Positions 43,801 to 54,938 of a stretch of DNA of 64,000 nucleotides are shown piece after piece. The notes beneath the pieces were generated by a model that was given only the letters and a program-made list of their open reading frames with translations, made no database searches and was not told where the DNA came from. Both the position numbers and the translations under genes were made by a program. Within the stretch, counting starts at the first letter, position 1; each line of letters starts with the position of its first letter. The stretch spans positions 2,717,693-2,781,692 of the forward strand of contig SAXG01000001.1 in the NCBI GenBank assembly GCA_012932865.1. The letters are read 5' to 3'. The stretch is from Amylostereum areolatum. Taxonomy: Eukaryota > Basidiomycota > Agaricomycetes > Russulales > Stereaceae.

Positions 43801-46415
43801 GAGGTGATAGCTTTAAGTGGGTCACTGTCATCAGCAGGAACATATAATCTTGCCAAAGATGAGGTAGAGAGTGGCTCAAACACTGCAAGCACTGACCCCA
43901 TCACAGACTTGAAGGCTTGTTCAACATCAGGGTCTTCCATATCAAAATGCTGCCGCAGAACCTCCAAATATAGTGTATATAACACTCCATCAGGTCCAGT
44001 TTTCACAGATTGGTGGAGAAGACGGTCAAAGCGAACTGGTATAGAGAGCCCCCCTTTGGAAGAATCATTGAGATAGCTACAGGCAACAGCAGCCCACTGG
44101 AACAACCGCTCCGCTTTTCGTGCAAGTAGGCCACAATTTTCATTGCTGAGATACTGCTGGAGCTCGTCTGTGAAGGTAGTGCGCTGGGCATATATGTAAG
44201 CCAAGATGTCCAGGGTTGTTTCATTTGTCAAGTCATCATTGTCCATCCGAAGAAAATGGGCAGGTTTGCCCTCAAAGGCCTGGCTTATATCAGGCTCAGG
44301 TCGGGAAGTGATCAGAATACGAAAGGATGATGGAAGCTCAGACATCCTAGTGGCCAATAGCACCAGCATCTTCCGCCGCGCATTTGCGTCAGCACTCTCA
44401 TCCAAGGCATCAATGACAATGACAGTCGGCCCAATCATACTCAAGCTTTGTGCTGGCCGCAAGATGAGATCGTCAAACTGCCGGATAGGATCCTTCGTGT
44501 GGCGTAGGTCCGTGTCGTTGTAGATGAGGTGGCCTAACGCTCGCTTGAAACACGGTTCGCGGTCGGCCAGATCTCGTGCCATGCTCGAGAACAGATGCTC
44601 GGGACGACGGGACATTTGGTTGGTACGATCGAAGCAGAATGACGAGCCCAGGCGTCCTAATTTCCTGAACCGGTCTGCAATCTCGTGCGCAATCGACGAT
44701 TTGCCTGTACCTGCAGGCCCAAAAACAACGCAGACGCGGCGAGGGTCGTCCAAGTCGTTGATCCAGTGTTCGATCTTCGTCAGAACCGCTTTACGAGTCC
44801 CCGGCAAGCAACCTTTCTCCAGCTCGAATCCAGCGCCGGCGTACGGAATGTCCCTCAAGTTTGAGTTGATTTCTAGATATTGTAGGATGAGCCGAGTCTG
44901 GTACCATGGGGGGAAGACGCAAGGCTCACCAGAATCCTGGATGCCCTTGGCTATATCTTCAACACTATCCAGAACACGGAGGACGACGATTTCGGTCTCG
45001 AGAACCGCGCGCTCCTGAAAGGCCGTTTTGAGCTCGCGGAATTTGGCCTGGTACTTTTCTATTTGCGCGTCCGTCTTGCTCGCGATCGCGTTCCTCGCGG
45101 CCCGTTTCACTGATGAATGCCACCGCCAAACTACGTAAGAAATACGACGGACATTTGCAATGGATCGTCTTACCGAAACTTGCATCCTGCGCATAGTCGC
45201 GAATAAAGTGCGCGCAATCCACCGTCTGCTTGGCGATCACCGCAAGGATTTTCTGCTGAGATTTGTCGATCGTGTCCTTCCAGTTGTTGAGAGGTTCCGC
45301 GTCTTTGACGAAGGAATAGATGTCGCTGATGACTTCCAGCAGGACTCTGATTTTCTCGTCGCGGTTGATCTGATCGCAAAGCGTCTGACCGTATGCATGG
45401 TGACGTCAATAATCGAGTGAATCGAACGAGAAGAAAATGGAACGAACCTTGGGAATGAACGACAGGATACTCCACGCCATCTTCGCGTATGGATGAACCT
45501 GCGAGCAATCCTGTCAAGAGACGTCGCTCCCATTCGAAGTTGCGAGACCGTACCTCCGCAATTCCGTCCGCGAGTTTGACCCATGCGTCGATGTTATCCA
45601 AAACCGGATTCCAGACGTCAGAAAACGCGGCTAAACCTTCGGACACCGCCTTCGCACTCTCGATGACCGAACCAGCCGTTTCAATCAACCGGGGCGTGGA
45701 CTGCATCGCGTCCACAGCTATGATGGCTTCTCGCAACTCGCCCCCCGTTCCCGACTGTCCAGCACTTAGGACGCCTTGTGCGGTTTCCGTGACAGGAGGA
45801 GGGACGGTAGATGCCTTAGCCTCGCTTTCCTCCTGGATGTTGGGAGCGCTTCCTGGAGATATCGTTTGGGGTTGGGGATCGGCAGTATCCGACTGCCTCT
45901 TGATGATTAGACTGAGAGAAGCCATTCCGAATGTGTGGGTGATGTGCTCTAGGGAGCCTCGAATCAAACCTATAGTCAAAATGAACGAGCATGACGGTCG
46001 GCGTACCTTCAGCATGTGACAAGGCATGGACAGATGCGACGTCAAACTGCCCGACTAGCTTGTCTTTGCACGTCCCTTTAGCGTAAACCTCGACTTTGAA
46101 CGTGGATGACGCATAGACGCGGCTGAGTCGAATTTAGGATGGAGATCTAGAAACTATGGGATGCAACTCACAAGCCATCAAGCGTCTCATTCCACTTAGG
46201 GTCTCTCCCCCGCCCCGATGACTTGGTGACCTTCTTGGTATCGTCCACGGTTACCACAATGAAGAATTTTCTTTTCCGTCTAAGGCTTCCAACGCGAGGA
46301 AAGCCACGCCCTCCGACCACTACACACGGACGACATTGAGTCCTGGAAACGAAAAGGAGTCGGCGCAAGGGAGCGCACCTGTCACGGTCAATGGAATGCC
46401 CTCGGTCGTCGCCAT
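40839..46415 (-). CDS. C2-NACHT-WD40 receptor-like protein (NWD/HET-E type)
   Basis: ATG at 46415 starts [12 protein letters not shown]. Short exons build a C2-like domain ([49 protein letters not shown]) and a helical linker. The long exon 43317-45194 carries the NACHT NTPase: [16 protein letters not shown] (Walker A), [20 protein letters not shown] (Walker B) and [15 protein letters not shown]. After an intron come 14 WD40 repeats of 43 residues (41240-43035). An intron with GTAAGC donor then joins LYL to [15 protein letters not shown], and the protein ends with [16 protein letters not shown] at 40839. Length is about 1,700 residues. Fungal NWD proteins act as NLR-like receptors in heterokaryon incompatibility or defence. 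The last 3.5 kb are strikingly CpG-poor. Confidence 0.88.
41240..43035 (-). repeat. Array of 14 WD40 repeats, 129-bp unit
   Basis: Fourteen units read [43 protein letters not shown]. Units 2 to 13 are nearly identical. Differences concentrate at a few positions: two residues after HT, one before SVAFS, one after SGS, one after the following D, and R/H/C before LW. The first and last units are more diverged. High identity points to ongoing exchange between repeats. Confidence 0.92.
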
Positions 46416-49400
46416 CGCGCTGATCAGCCCCCGCTTTCATGTGAGCAAGACTTCATACATCTCAAAATCGACGGTAAGACTCACGATATGACGGTCGGTG
46501 AACCATCGCTAGCTTCACTGGTGGGTTCGGTAGTTGTGTTCATGGAGTGATATGTGTCGTCGTCGTGGTCTTTGGCAAGAGTGAAAGCGACACGCAAGCG
46601 GGCACGAGGCGTGGCTGAGCTGGCGGCAGTGCCCGCGTCTGTCATCATTGCGCCGTCCCTTTTGAGAACCTGTCTCCGGGACAGACACCGCTGGAGACAG
46701 ACTTCCGATGATAACTATGAACATCCTTGGAAAAGCTGAGGATGGCGATAAGGTACGAAAAAAGAGGAAACCTGGCGTAGAAAAAAGAGGGAGGTGGATA
46801 AGACAGAACATGAAAGAACCCAGGGTCAGAAAGGCATCGAACCCCACATCCGGTATGGTATGACAACCCTTCTCGTTGAACGCACGGACCTCCTGCACAA
46901 AAGTACGACCAGCGCGAACCAACAGAAGTCCCGCACTCGGCCTTCCCTCCTTTTCGCTACGTCTCCTCGTGAGCGCGAACTTGGTCTCCAATCTACAGAC
47001 AGGCGCATGCGAATCTAAACCTCCGGGTACGCGCGCGTCCAGCACCAGGTGACAACCTCACCCTTAAAGACGTCCTTGGTGTGGGGCATGTTGATCCTTC
47101 CCTCGCACTCCCTGATCCACCATGAGCCCTGTCCCACGATGCAACGTCGTCGAGGACGACATGCCGTTCTGCCTGGCCGTATCCGTCTTCGAAGGCGTGA
47201 GGATCGTCGGCCTCACGTCCGGCAGGGAGCATAATCTCGCACTCGCGGCCGCGGACATGCGTGATACCCAGCGTGAGCAGCATAGGCACTCGGACCTTGG
47301 CTATCGGATAACCTGAGCATGAGAATGAGCATTGGGCTACGTAAGAAAACACGTTTGGAGGATACTCACCTGTTGCCGTGGTAAAATGACGACAAAATCT
47401 GTCCAAGGATGCCGCCGTCGAAGCGCAGGGCGTCGACGGTTTATAGCGAGGAGAAAGGGCAGGAGCGTTCGCCCAAGGGAGTTGCGACACTAGGGAAGGT
47501 TAAGCCGCACTTGATGAAGTGGCTCAGGAGCGAGTTGTGCGCGCCGGCCGGGAGAGGGGCACGGAAGGCGCCAGGCTGTGCGCGTGTATAGGATCCAGCG
47601 GAGGAGGCCTGCACCTCGATGTCGATGACCATGACCTTCGTCTCGGCACAGGGGGTTGGGGTCTGGGGTCTGGGTGGCAAACAAGTTGCGTTCTTGGAAG
47701 CTTGCGACCTGCACGTCGAGAGCACAAGCGTTAGCCGGCGGTTGAGCGAAGGCTGGCAAGATACACACCTGACGCTCGGGATACATTTACGAAGATTAGC
47801 CCTCGAGCGCGTCCGGATTCGCGCAGCGCCGTACGCTAAACGTCTTGAGCGTCTTGTCCGACGTGAGGATGTGCTGGAGGACCCAAAACGAGAGAGCGAC
47901 ACGTCCAACGATCGTGCTCGACGAGCGGGAGAACGGAGAGATTTGGATGGGCTGACGGGTCCGGGGAGAAGGAGGAGAGCGCAAGCTCAGGATGAGACAG
48001 GAGGGGAGCAACGGGGACATGGTAGTGAGATATGTGAGCATGGAAGAAAGGGTGGTAGAGCTCGCGCTCGTTATGGTCGGAGAGCACTTGTAGATGAAGG
48101 AAGGCGGGGCGCTGTCGGAAGTGATGAGGGCACACGGCGAGCGAGAGGATGGATGTATGCGTTCTCGTGCTAGGGTATGTATTGTTCTTATTTCCTCTAC
48201 GTAGACATCCACGGCCCACTACGAGCGTCTACACCATGAACCGGGCCAGCTCGACCTCGTCGTCGTCGCCTTCATCCGCGAGATCCTCCAAGTTCGGGAC
48301 CTCTGTGGGGCGACGACGGCCGACCTTGATCACGGCGTACAAGGCCCTGAGGGAGTTCTGTGTTTTTTAATCACATCCGAGGTCGTTGGGGAGGGGGGGT
48401 GCGAAGGGGGATGAGCTCGCTGGGACTGGTTTCGGAGGGCCGCGAACCACGAGGCGAATTGACCATGGGGAAGACGGCGGGGAGACGAAGGCGCGGGGGT
48501 GAGGAAACATGGGATTTTGGAGGATTATTGTAGCGTCGGAACAGGGCGACGGGATTATCGTCGTCAGCCGGTCGTCAGTCGCTCTGGTCCACATTCTTCC
48601 ACCTTCGAGGGTGTCTCCTACGCCTGGCGTTTCGTCGCGGTCGCGGGTACGTACACCTTCGAGGCACAGGGAGGAGGAGCGCGGGATCCCGGAGAGAATG
48701 CGAACATCGAATATTGAACGTCGCTATCGAAGGGAAGTCAAACAGTCTTCTGAATCTGGCTTGGGCGAACGAAAGGCGGCGCGTTGTGTTTAGATTTGCG
48801 AGGTTTGTCCACGGTACCGTGCGTGAGAGTTCGCTAGAGGAATTCGGGCAGAGGAACGGCATGTTCGTATTGAGCTGAAGTGGAGGTGGGCGATCACGGC
48901 AAGGTGGGACCCGGGGGGGAGGCGGGGAGAGAGAAGGAACGGGCGAAGAAGGGATGAACGTGGAGGGGGGAAGGTGATGAGCGCCACGGTCGCCGCCAAT
49001 CCCGACGGTGCCATGGTCGGATGGGGATGTTCGATGGCGGAGAGACCGCGAGAAGGCGGGCACATGCTCGGGTTGGGGGGTCGGCCAGAATGATGAAGGA
49101 CGGGAATGGAGGCAATGCTCGAAAGGCCAGATGTGAGTGGAAAAGGAGATGCGGGAAAAATGAAGAGCGGAGATCCAACGACTGCGAGTTCAGGAGGCGA
49201 GGGGGAGATTCCTTGGAAGGAAAGGCTGTGGCGAGGAAAGGGCGCGGTGGATTTCGACGTTAAGGACACATGGATAAATTCACCCCAATCAATGGCCCTC
49301 GGAAGTTTGACTGGCAGAGGAGGGAAGGGAAAAGGCGGAGTCGGGGCCGTGTGCTTTGAGGGGTCGGCTGGACGTGCGCGAGCGGGTCGTTTGTGTTGGC

Positions 49401-51554
49401 GTGAGTGAGGGAGAGAGCCTATGGGCTGCGCAAGGCATATGCAGCCTGTATGCATTTACTTGTTGTAATCTGTGTATCTTCGTCAAAAAACGACAGAAAC
49501 GATGCCGGCGACGCGTTCGTACCTCGAGATGACAAGACGGTCGCGGCGTGGGGGGGAAGCAATCGGCCCTGGTCTGGCGAACTTGAAGACTAGGATTGAA
49601 GAAGGTGATCAACGAGACTATCCTCGCGGTATCCATCGCGGCCAAAGAGGCGAGGCTGGCGAGCGTTCATGCATCATGAGCTAGCCGCTGGAAAAACTTG
49701 ACGTCGACGGAGAGCTTTGGGCCGGAAAGAGAGCAGATGCGTGAGAGTGATACGGACGGTAAATTGGTGCGAGACGATCGTGGTTCGTCGGTATGACAGG
49801 AGGCAGCGGCGGGGAGTCGGGGGCGGGAGACGGCGACGATGAGTTGTGTTGGATGTTTGGCGGCGATTGGCGCCGCCGCCGACGCTCTCCGACGCTCTCC
49901 GACGCTGGGCGGGCTTCGGCCATCGCCGAGCTCGCCGAGTCGGCTGCTCTTCGGCGTCCTCGACTCCAACTCGTCCCTGCTTGCTCCTTGCCTCCTTGCC
50001 TCCTTGCCTCCTAGTACTTACCTTACCCCCCGAGCGATGTCCAAGAAAGCTGCAAGTTCCCTCGCTCACTAGCACTGTGAGTGTTTATTGGACAAATCCC
50101 CGGTGGTAAGCGGTTATTTATTTACATAAGTACATACGTACCCTTGCAACATCCATCTCTCGAAATCCACCAGCGGATTTATTCATTCATGTCGTCCTGG
50201 GCACCTGGGCAGTCAACCTCGCAAACTACCATGACAAGTATGACATCCCGGGCGATGGGAAGATTTCGGTGCGGTCATCTCTCTTATATCGTACTCTATG
50301 GTCGCTGAGTAGTCTTGCAGCCTTGACCATTCTTTCCATCCGTCTTTCGCCCACTCCTTTCCAAAGGCTCAAGCTTGCAGAATCATGATCACAGCGAGGG
50401 TGTACTACTAGTATTGTACGTCCCCATATGTATGTTCGCCGCCTTGTCTCACCGCTGCCCAGGTCTCTTTCACCCTCCCCAAGGCCTCATTGCTTACGCC
50501 AACGTCCCGCTCATGGCCCCACTTTTCCCGCTCGCTCCCCTCAGCCTTGTCAGCACACACTCGGGCACAAGCAGCGAAGTGTTTATTATACACGCGGTGT
50601 CGGTGTTTGATGTTGGTCAATTTCGCCTTCATTGTGAGCATTTTCTTCTCCCTCCGCCATCTCCGATGAACGCCTTCTCGTCGCAGGCTCATCAACGTTC
50701 TTCTTCGACCTTCGACCGGTGCACGAGTCGCTCTCTGGGAAAGCTTACCTTTCCGCCGTCTGCCGTGACTCACCTCGCGCTCAAACCCGCGGTGACTTCG
50801 TTCTCTACCCAAATTCCCTTCGCGAACTATCCCAACGGCCGCGCGATCCACGCGGACGAATCTACGTATGTCTCCCCCCTCCTTTTTGCAACGTCCAGCG
50901 CTGATGGGACTGTAGACGCAGCGCATGTCCGCGTCTCCAACCTCGCCGCGCAGGCCGGCCGGCGGCGTCTCTCTCACTCGTCGAGCGTCGTCTTGCTCAC
51001 TCTCGCGGTATGCCCAAACGCAACCAAATACACCGCAAAACGGCCCCTTGTCCCGTCCTGAACAAGGGCGCATATACGCGGATACTCAGCTGAACGAATG
51101 CTCATCATGGGTGGCGGAAGGGAGATGCAATGAGGCAGATCAGGACGCGTTGGTAGAGGGAGGGGCGAGCGTGCTGGATGCTGTACTAGCCATCGTGTAC
51201 GTACTATTTCGGAGGACGCGGAGAACGCATTGGACAGGTTATCATTAACTTTGGATGGTATGTACATCATACGACGCAGAGAGCAAAGTGGACGGAAGAA
51301 GTTGTGAAAAAGCTAATCCATCCTCCGTTTCTGACTCTTGCAGAGTTGGTACTTCTTGCAGTTGAAGCTCGCCAAGCCCTTGGTCTCTTCCCTAGAAAGT
51401 CCCAGAAGTCTTTCTCTGAGGTTAGCATATGCGCATCAAAGAGGAAGATACAGACACACCGTCGCGACTGTCCACGCCGCAGACAGACAATCCTGGGACA
51501 CCACGATCGTGGCCACGCAACGTGGGTGTCGTCTCGCATGGAGTGAGATCGCCG
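46416..51554. other. 5-kb GC-rich stretch without a supported gene
   Basis: Many overlapping frames of 60-230 codons occur on both strands, for example minus 46993-47490, minus 47441-47908, minus 48790-49455, plus 50375-51061 and minus 50408-51073. Most are Pro/Ser/Arg-rich, as expected of chance frames in GC-rich DNA. Minus 46993-48212 might hold a real but unrecognised multi-exon gene (segments VALSFWVLQHILTSDKTLKT and AHNSLLSHFIKCGLTFPS). Short tandem repeats occur near 49885-49910 (CCGACGCTCT) and 49985-50010 (CTTGCCTC). Confidence 0.35.
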
Positions 51555-52375
51555 GGGTCGGTATAGGGTGTCCAGAACTCGCCAAACGCGAGGTCAGTCT
51601 CCCCGTCGTCCCGATTCTTGTCCAGGTCTTTGAGCACATAGGTTCCAACCGAAATGGCGATGTTCGATAGGGCGTGATCCGCAGAGGATGACGACGACCC
51701 GGACTGCCCAGGCGCGGAGGAAGCGAGGATGGGAGGAGCGGAAAAGCGACAGACGAGGGAATGGGAGGGCGTTTGCGAAGGAGAAGAAGACGGAGATAAA
51801 AAGGAGAGTGAAAGGAGAGACATCAGTAAGCGCGGACACGGAGAGCGGGTGAAACTGGCACGCACAGTATCACTCCAGTTTTCTGAACAGACGAAGGTCC
51901 ATCGCGAAGCGCAGGCGTCGGACTCGTAGGGAGCCGCAGCAGACGATGGACGTGGTGGTGCCCTTGGACGGTGCAGGTGACACCACGAGCGTTTTTCCCT
52001 GCACCCCGCATTCGCGCCCACGGATCGAGAGGTGGAGGGGGGGCGTCGTCGGGATGAGTGTGGGGAGACGCTCACCACCGTGTGTCTATAACGCCGCGGG
52101 CTTTTGGACTCTCGAACGCGCCCGCCAAGTTGAGTAGCACCGTCCCGCACATCTCACCACAATCAACACTCGAAAGAGGATACGGAGAAGGGGGAAACGC
52201 ACCTTCGATGGCCGCGACGGCGGTGTTTTGAAGACGCGCTCCGATGTGAGTGAGTTGGAGTTAGACTCGGAGGATCCTGGGAGCTTGAGAAGGTTTGACG
52301 TAAGTGTTTTGTCCATCTCGGGGAGACTAGGGAGAGGATGAGTTGGAGAGTGCAGCGGGGGGCAGGGGACGCCTA
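51555..52375 (-). pseudogene. Decayed second copy of the UPF0014/FetB-like gene
   Basis: Minus-strand reading gives SNIAISVGTYVLKDLDKNRD, matching SNIAVSVAYVLKELDENRD of the intact gene, then TDLAFGEF in place of TYLAFGATRFE. Further upstream the nucleotide sequence follows introns and exons of the intact copy: GCCCTTGG, the GTGGTGG block near 51945, TTTTGAAGACGCGCTCC near 52228, and AACGCGCCCGCCAAGTTGAGTAG near 52120. The exon with the PGMMTG signature and most of exon 1 are missing, and several frame changes are present. Together with the PLP-gene remnant at 54.9 kb it reproduces the divergent arrangement of the locus at 18.6-40.3 kb. Confidence 0.8.
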
Positions 52376-52390
52376 AATTGCAGCCCGCGA

Positions 52391-52428
52391 GTGGAGGCAG
52401 GTGGAGGCAGGTGGAGGCGGGCGGACGG
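52391..52428 (+). repeat. Short GTGGAGGCAG tandem repeat
   Basis: Three to four units of GTGGAGGCAG or GTGGAGGCGG in a row near the end of the decayed FetB-like copy. Confidence 0.7.
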
Positions 52429-52527
52429 GCGGTGTCTTTCCTGGCACTAGGCAGCCCAGAGGCCGGCGGGCCGCCGTGGAGCGGTCGAACGCGACCGACG
52501 CGTTCTTTCCTTAGGGCCTGTTCGGTA

Positions 52528-53188
52528 CAGTGCTGGACAGCCAAAGTCGACAAGTTTGTTCGGCCCCCTCGGAAACCCGCGGAAACGTTTCGAAACGATT
52601 TGTACATGATCCAGTACATCGACGGAGTAAATCCCGTTGAGCTGTGGCCTCTAGAATACGCTTTAGGATTTTGGGACCCCCAAAAATTGGCCGCATCCCT
52701 GTTTTAGCGCCTAAAATCACGCAAAAATCACCAATCGACTCCGTTTGGTGAGCTGGTTGCAGATCTGTTGAAATTAAAAAAATATAGTGTGTATTTTCCC
52801 GGCAATAAAATGATGGCTGCTCAGGCACGGGCACTGCCGGAAGGTCCGCTGCCGGGATGCCGAGCAGCTCTTAGGTAATCCTCGTCCGCTTCGTTGACAT
52901 CCTGATCGCATTTCTGATTTCCAGCAGATCTGATGTCTGTTTGGCTGTAATCCCATGACCGGACAATCTGACACTTTATTTGACCCCTTCCGGGCATGCT
53001 CCAGGCCCATAGGAAGCCCACAAAATAGACTCAAAAAATTGGCCGAATCCAAAATGTCGTGGGAAAAACTTCGGAGGTGTGTTTTTGGACTCCTTTCGCT
53101 TCTCCGATTAAGAATCTGAAATTATCTCATCGAAATACCCATTCTTCAGGGCGCTACTGGACTTGTCGACTTTGGCTGTCTGGCACTG
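52528..53188. mobile_element. 661-bp Tc1/mariner-like MITE
   Basis: The left end reads TA-CAGTGCTGGACAGCC and the right end, on the other strand, TA-CAGTGCCAGACAGCC. The inverted repeat continues through AAAGTCGACAAGT, about 31 bp in all with two mismatches. TA dinucleotides flank both ends. CAGTG-type termini with a TA target duplication are typical of Tc1/mariner. No transposase is encoded. It lies between the two decayed genes of the duplicated FetB/PLP pair. Confidence 0.75.
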
Positions 53189-53709
53189 TAGTCTCGGCTC
53201 CAGACGTTTTCCCACTCAAACCGGCGCGCAAGGACTCGTAGAACGTCTGGGGCATTTCGTCAATGAAATGCACATCGGTGACAGGCTGTCACAGGGGCTG
53301 ATGTTAGTAAGCAATGCACGTGATGATACGCGTCCTCGACACGCCCAATATAATGTAATGTTGAGAGCGTCAGCTGTTGATTTCGACGCGATGCGTCGAA
53401 AATTTCTGCGAAGGACGGCTCCTCCTATTGACCAAAATCACGCCCCCTACTCTCCAACCACTGGCCAGTGTGCTGGACGTCTCATCAGCACATCCGCGTT
53501 GCCTCTGCCGCCGCCTCTGTCATCGCCTTCGAGTCCTCCGCTCCCGAACACCGGCGGTAATCTTGTTAACTCGGAATCAGTGCACGCAGAAGTCCTTGCG
53601 CGTGCGCGCAATTTCACGATCGGGAACATTGTCGTTGCTCGGAACTTCTTGAGGATGCGCACACAAACAGGCCGCTCCAAGATACAACTCAACAGAAGCA
53701 CGGAAGAAA
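53189..53709. other. Spacer before the helicase fragment
   Basis: A frame is open on the + strand from 53163 to 53759 but lacks recognisable features. Nothing else was supported. Confidence 0.4.
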
Positions 53710-53954
53710 ATGTCAGACAAATGCACGACGCGCTCGCAAGAGAAGATTGTACCTCGTGAGTGGCAACTTGACATTGCAGAATGCCTCATTCTCCGACTCG
53801 GTGTGGATTGTGAACTTGTTGCTGCAACTGGGGTGGGAAGGACGATCCTGTTCGCGCTCCCGCTCAGCTGTTCTACCAGCTGAAGAAAATGATAATTGTC
53901 ATCTCGCCACTCAACGCGTTCGAGATGGATCAGGTGTCAGCCGCCTTTTCGTAG
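53710..53954 (+). pseudogene. RecQ-type helicase N-terminal fragment
   Basis: From ATG at 53710 the reading contains PREWQLDIAECLILRLGVDC (Q-motif-like region) and ATGVGRTILFALPL, an altered Walker A where GAGKT is usual in basidiomycete RecQ-like helicases. The frame then shifts near 53868, and FYQLKKMIIVISPLNAFEMD follows in another frame, matching motif Ia of the same family. It stops at TAG 53952-53954 and no later motif is present. The Lys to Arg change in Walker A, the frameshift and the truncation show that it is not functional. Confidence 0.7.
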
Positions 53955-54938
53955 ATTTGCTGTGAGCTCAGGGTTCGATGCGAGTTAATCTCGGATTGTA
54001 GAAGCGGCGCTTTCGAGAACTCGGGCTTTCTGCAAAGGCGGTCAATGGTGAGACCTATAACGACAATGTACATAGAATCTTCGCTATCGTACATGGGGAG
54101 TACAAGTGCAGGAGGGACAAAAGAGAGATTTAAGTATTTCATATGGCTCGTACTTAGGAGCATACATGGGCAAGGCAAATACAAGTTGGCACGGCCGACC
54201 GAGCCGGTGACAGGATGAGGCAAATGGTATGAGTAATAATCACCTGACCGTCACACAGTGTCACCGATGTACCGTGCCTTGACGAAATGCCCCAGACGTT
54301 AGGGAGGGAGTTGTGCAGGGGTTTTTTCAGGGGTATTGTGCGCGGTGTCATACAGTTTCTCGTCATCCCATATAACCTCCTCCTCTGTGATCATCCCCTG
54401 CACAACTCCCTCCCTCACGTCGGGGAACGAGACTACCTGTTCGGTAAACTTGTGGAGTTGCCAGTTGCCGACAACTCACTGTAAATTGTCACGTGTCGGC
54501 AACTGCTGACACGAATCAATAACATCATATTGCGCCCCATCCCGACCGTCTCCGTCATGCGGGCCTGTCTGGTCACTGTCGACATCATCGCGCTCACTGC
54601 TCCTCACAGCGAGGAACGATGTTTTGGAGTGAGGCCTCCAATTGTACAGAGAATATGAACAAAGATCTATCAACATTATAATCTACCTTATCATGTAAAC
54701 CTTGGGTGTTTGAAGGAAAAGGTGTTGCTCGCTGTTGCTGACAGCAAGGAAGATGAGGCCGACGGCGGGGAGCACAGCGGTCTGCCACAGGAAGGCGGGC
54801 AATGACACGAGTGATTTGTGTCAAGAGTTACCACCACGTGACAAATTAGAGGTCACTGCAACTTCGAAAGTTTACCGAACAGACCCTTAGTCCTTTCAAA
54901 AATGTAGTCCCTCTTCTTCTACGGTGGCATGCCCCCCG
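53955..54938. other. Gene-free stretch with a palindromic repeat
   Basis: Apart from the inverted repeat at 54291-54427 no feature was supported. Short minus-strand frames near 54476-54824 have no recognisable domain. Confidence 0.45.
54291..54427. repeat. Small palindromic element
   Basis: AGGGAGGGAGTTGTGCAGGGG near 54300-54320 recurs as its exact complement near 54394-54414, and the match extends outward with one or two differences (CCCCAGACGTT against CCCCGACGTG). The arms are about 30 bp with a loop of about 75 bp. It looks like a tiny MITE. No target duplication was identified with confidence. Confidence 0.7.

Noticed and set aside
47441..48212. Possible minus-strand gene with VALSFWVLQHILTSDKTLKT
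   Set aside because: No family recognised and no convincing exon chain, so it is mentioned only under the gene-free stretch.
50375..51073. Two long opposing frames (plus 228 and minus 221 codons)
   Set aside because: They overlap almost fully, are low in complexity and show no domain; GC-rich DNA often gives such frames.
54287..54484. Frame across the palindromic repeat as a small protein
   Set aside because: Its reading is dictated by the inverted repeat and shows no other support.
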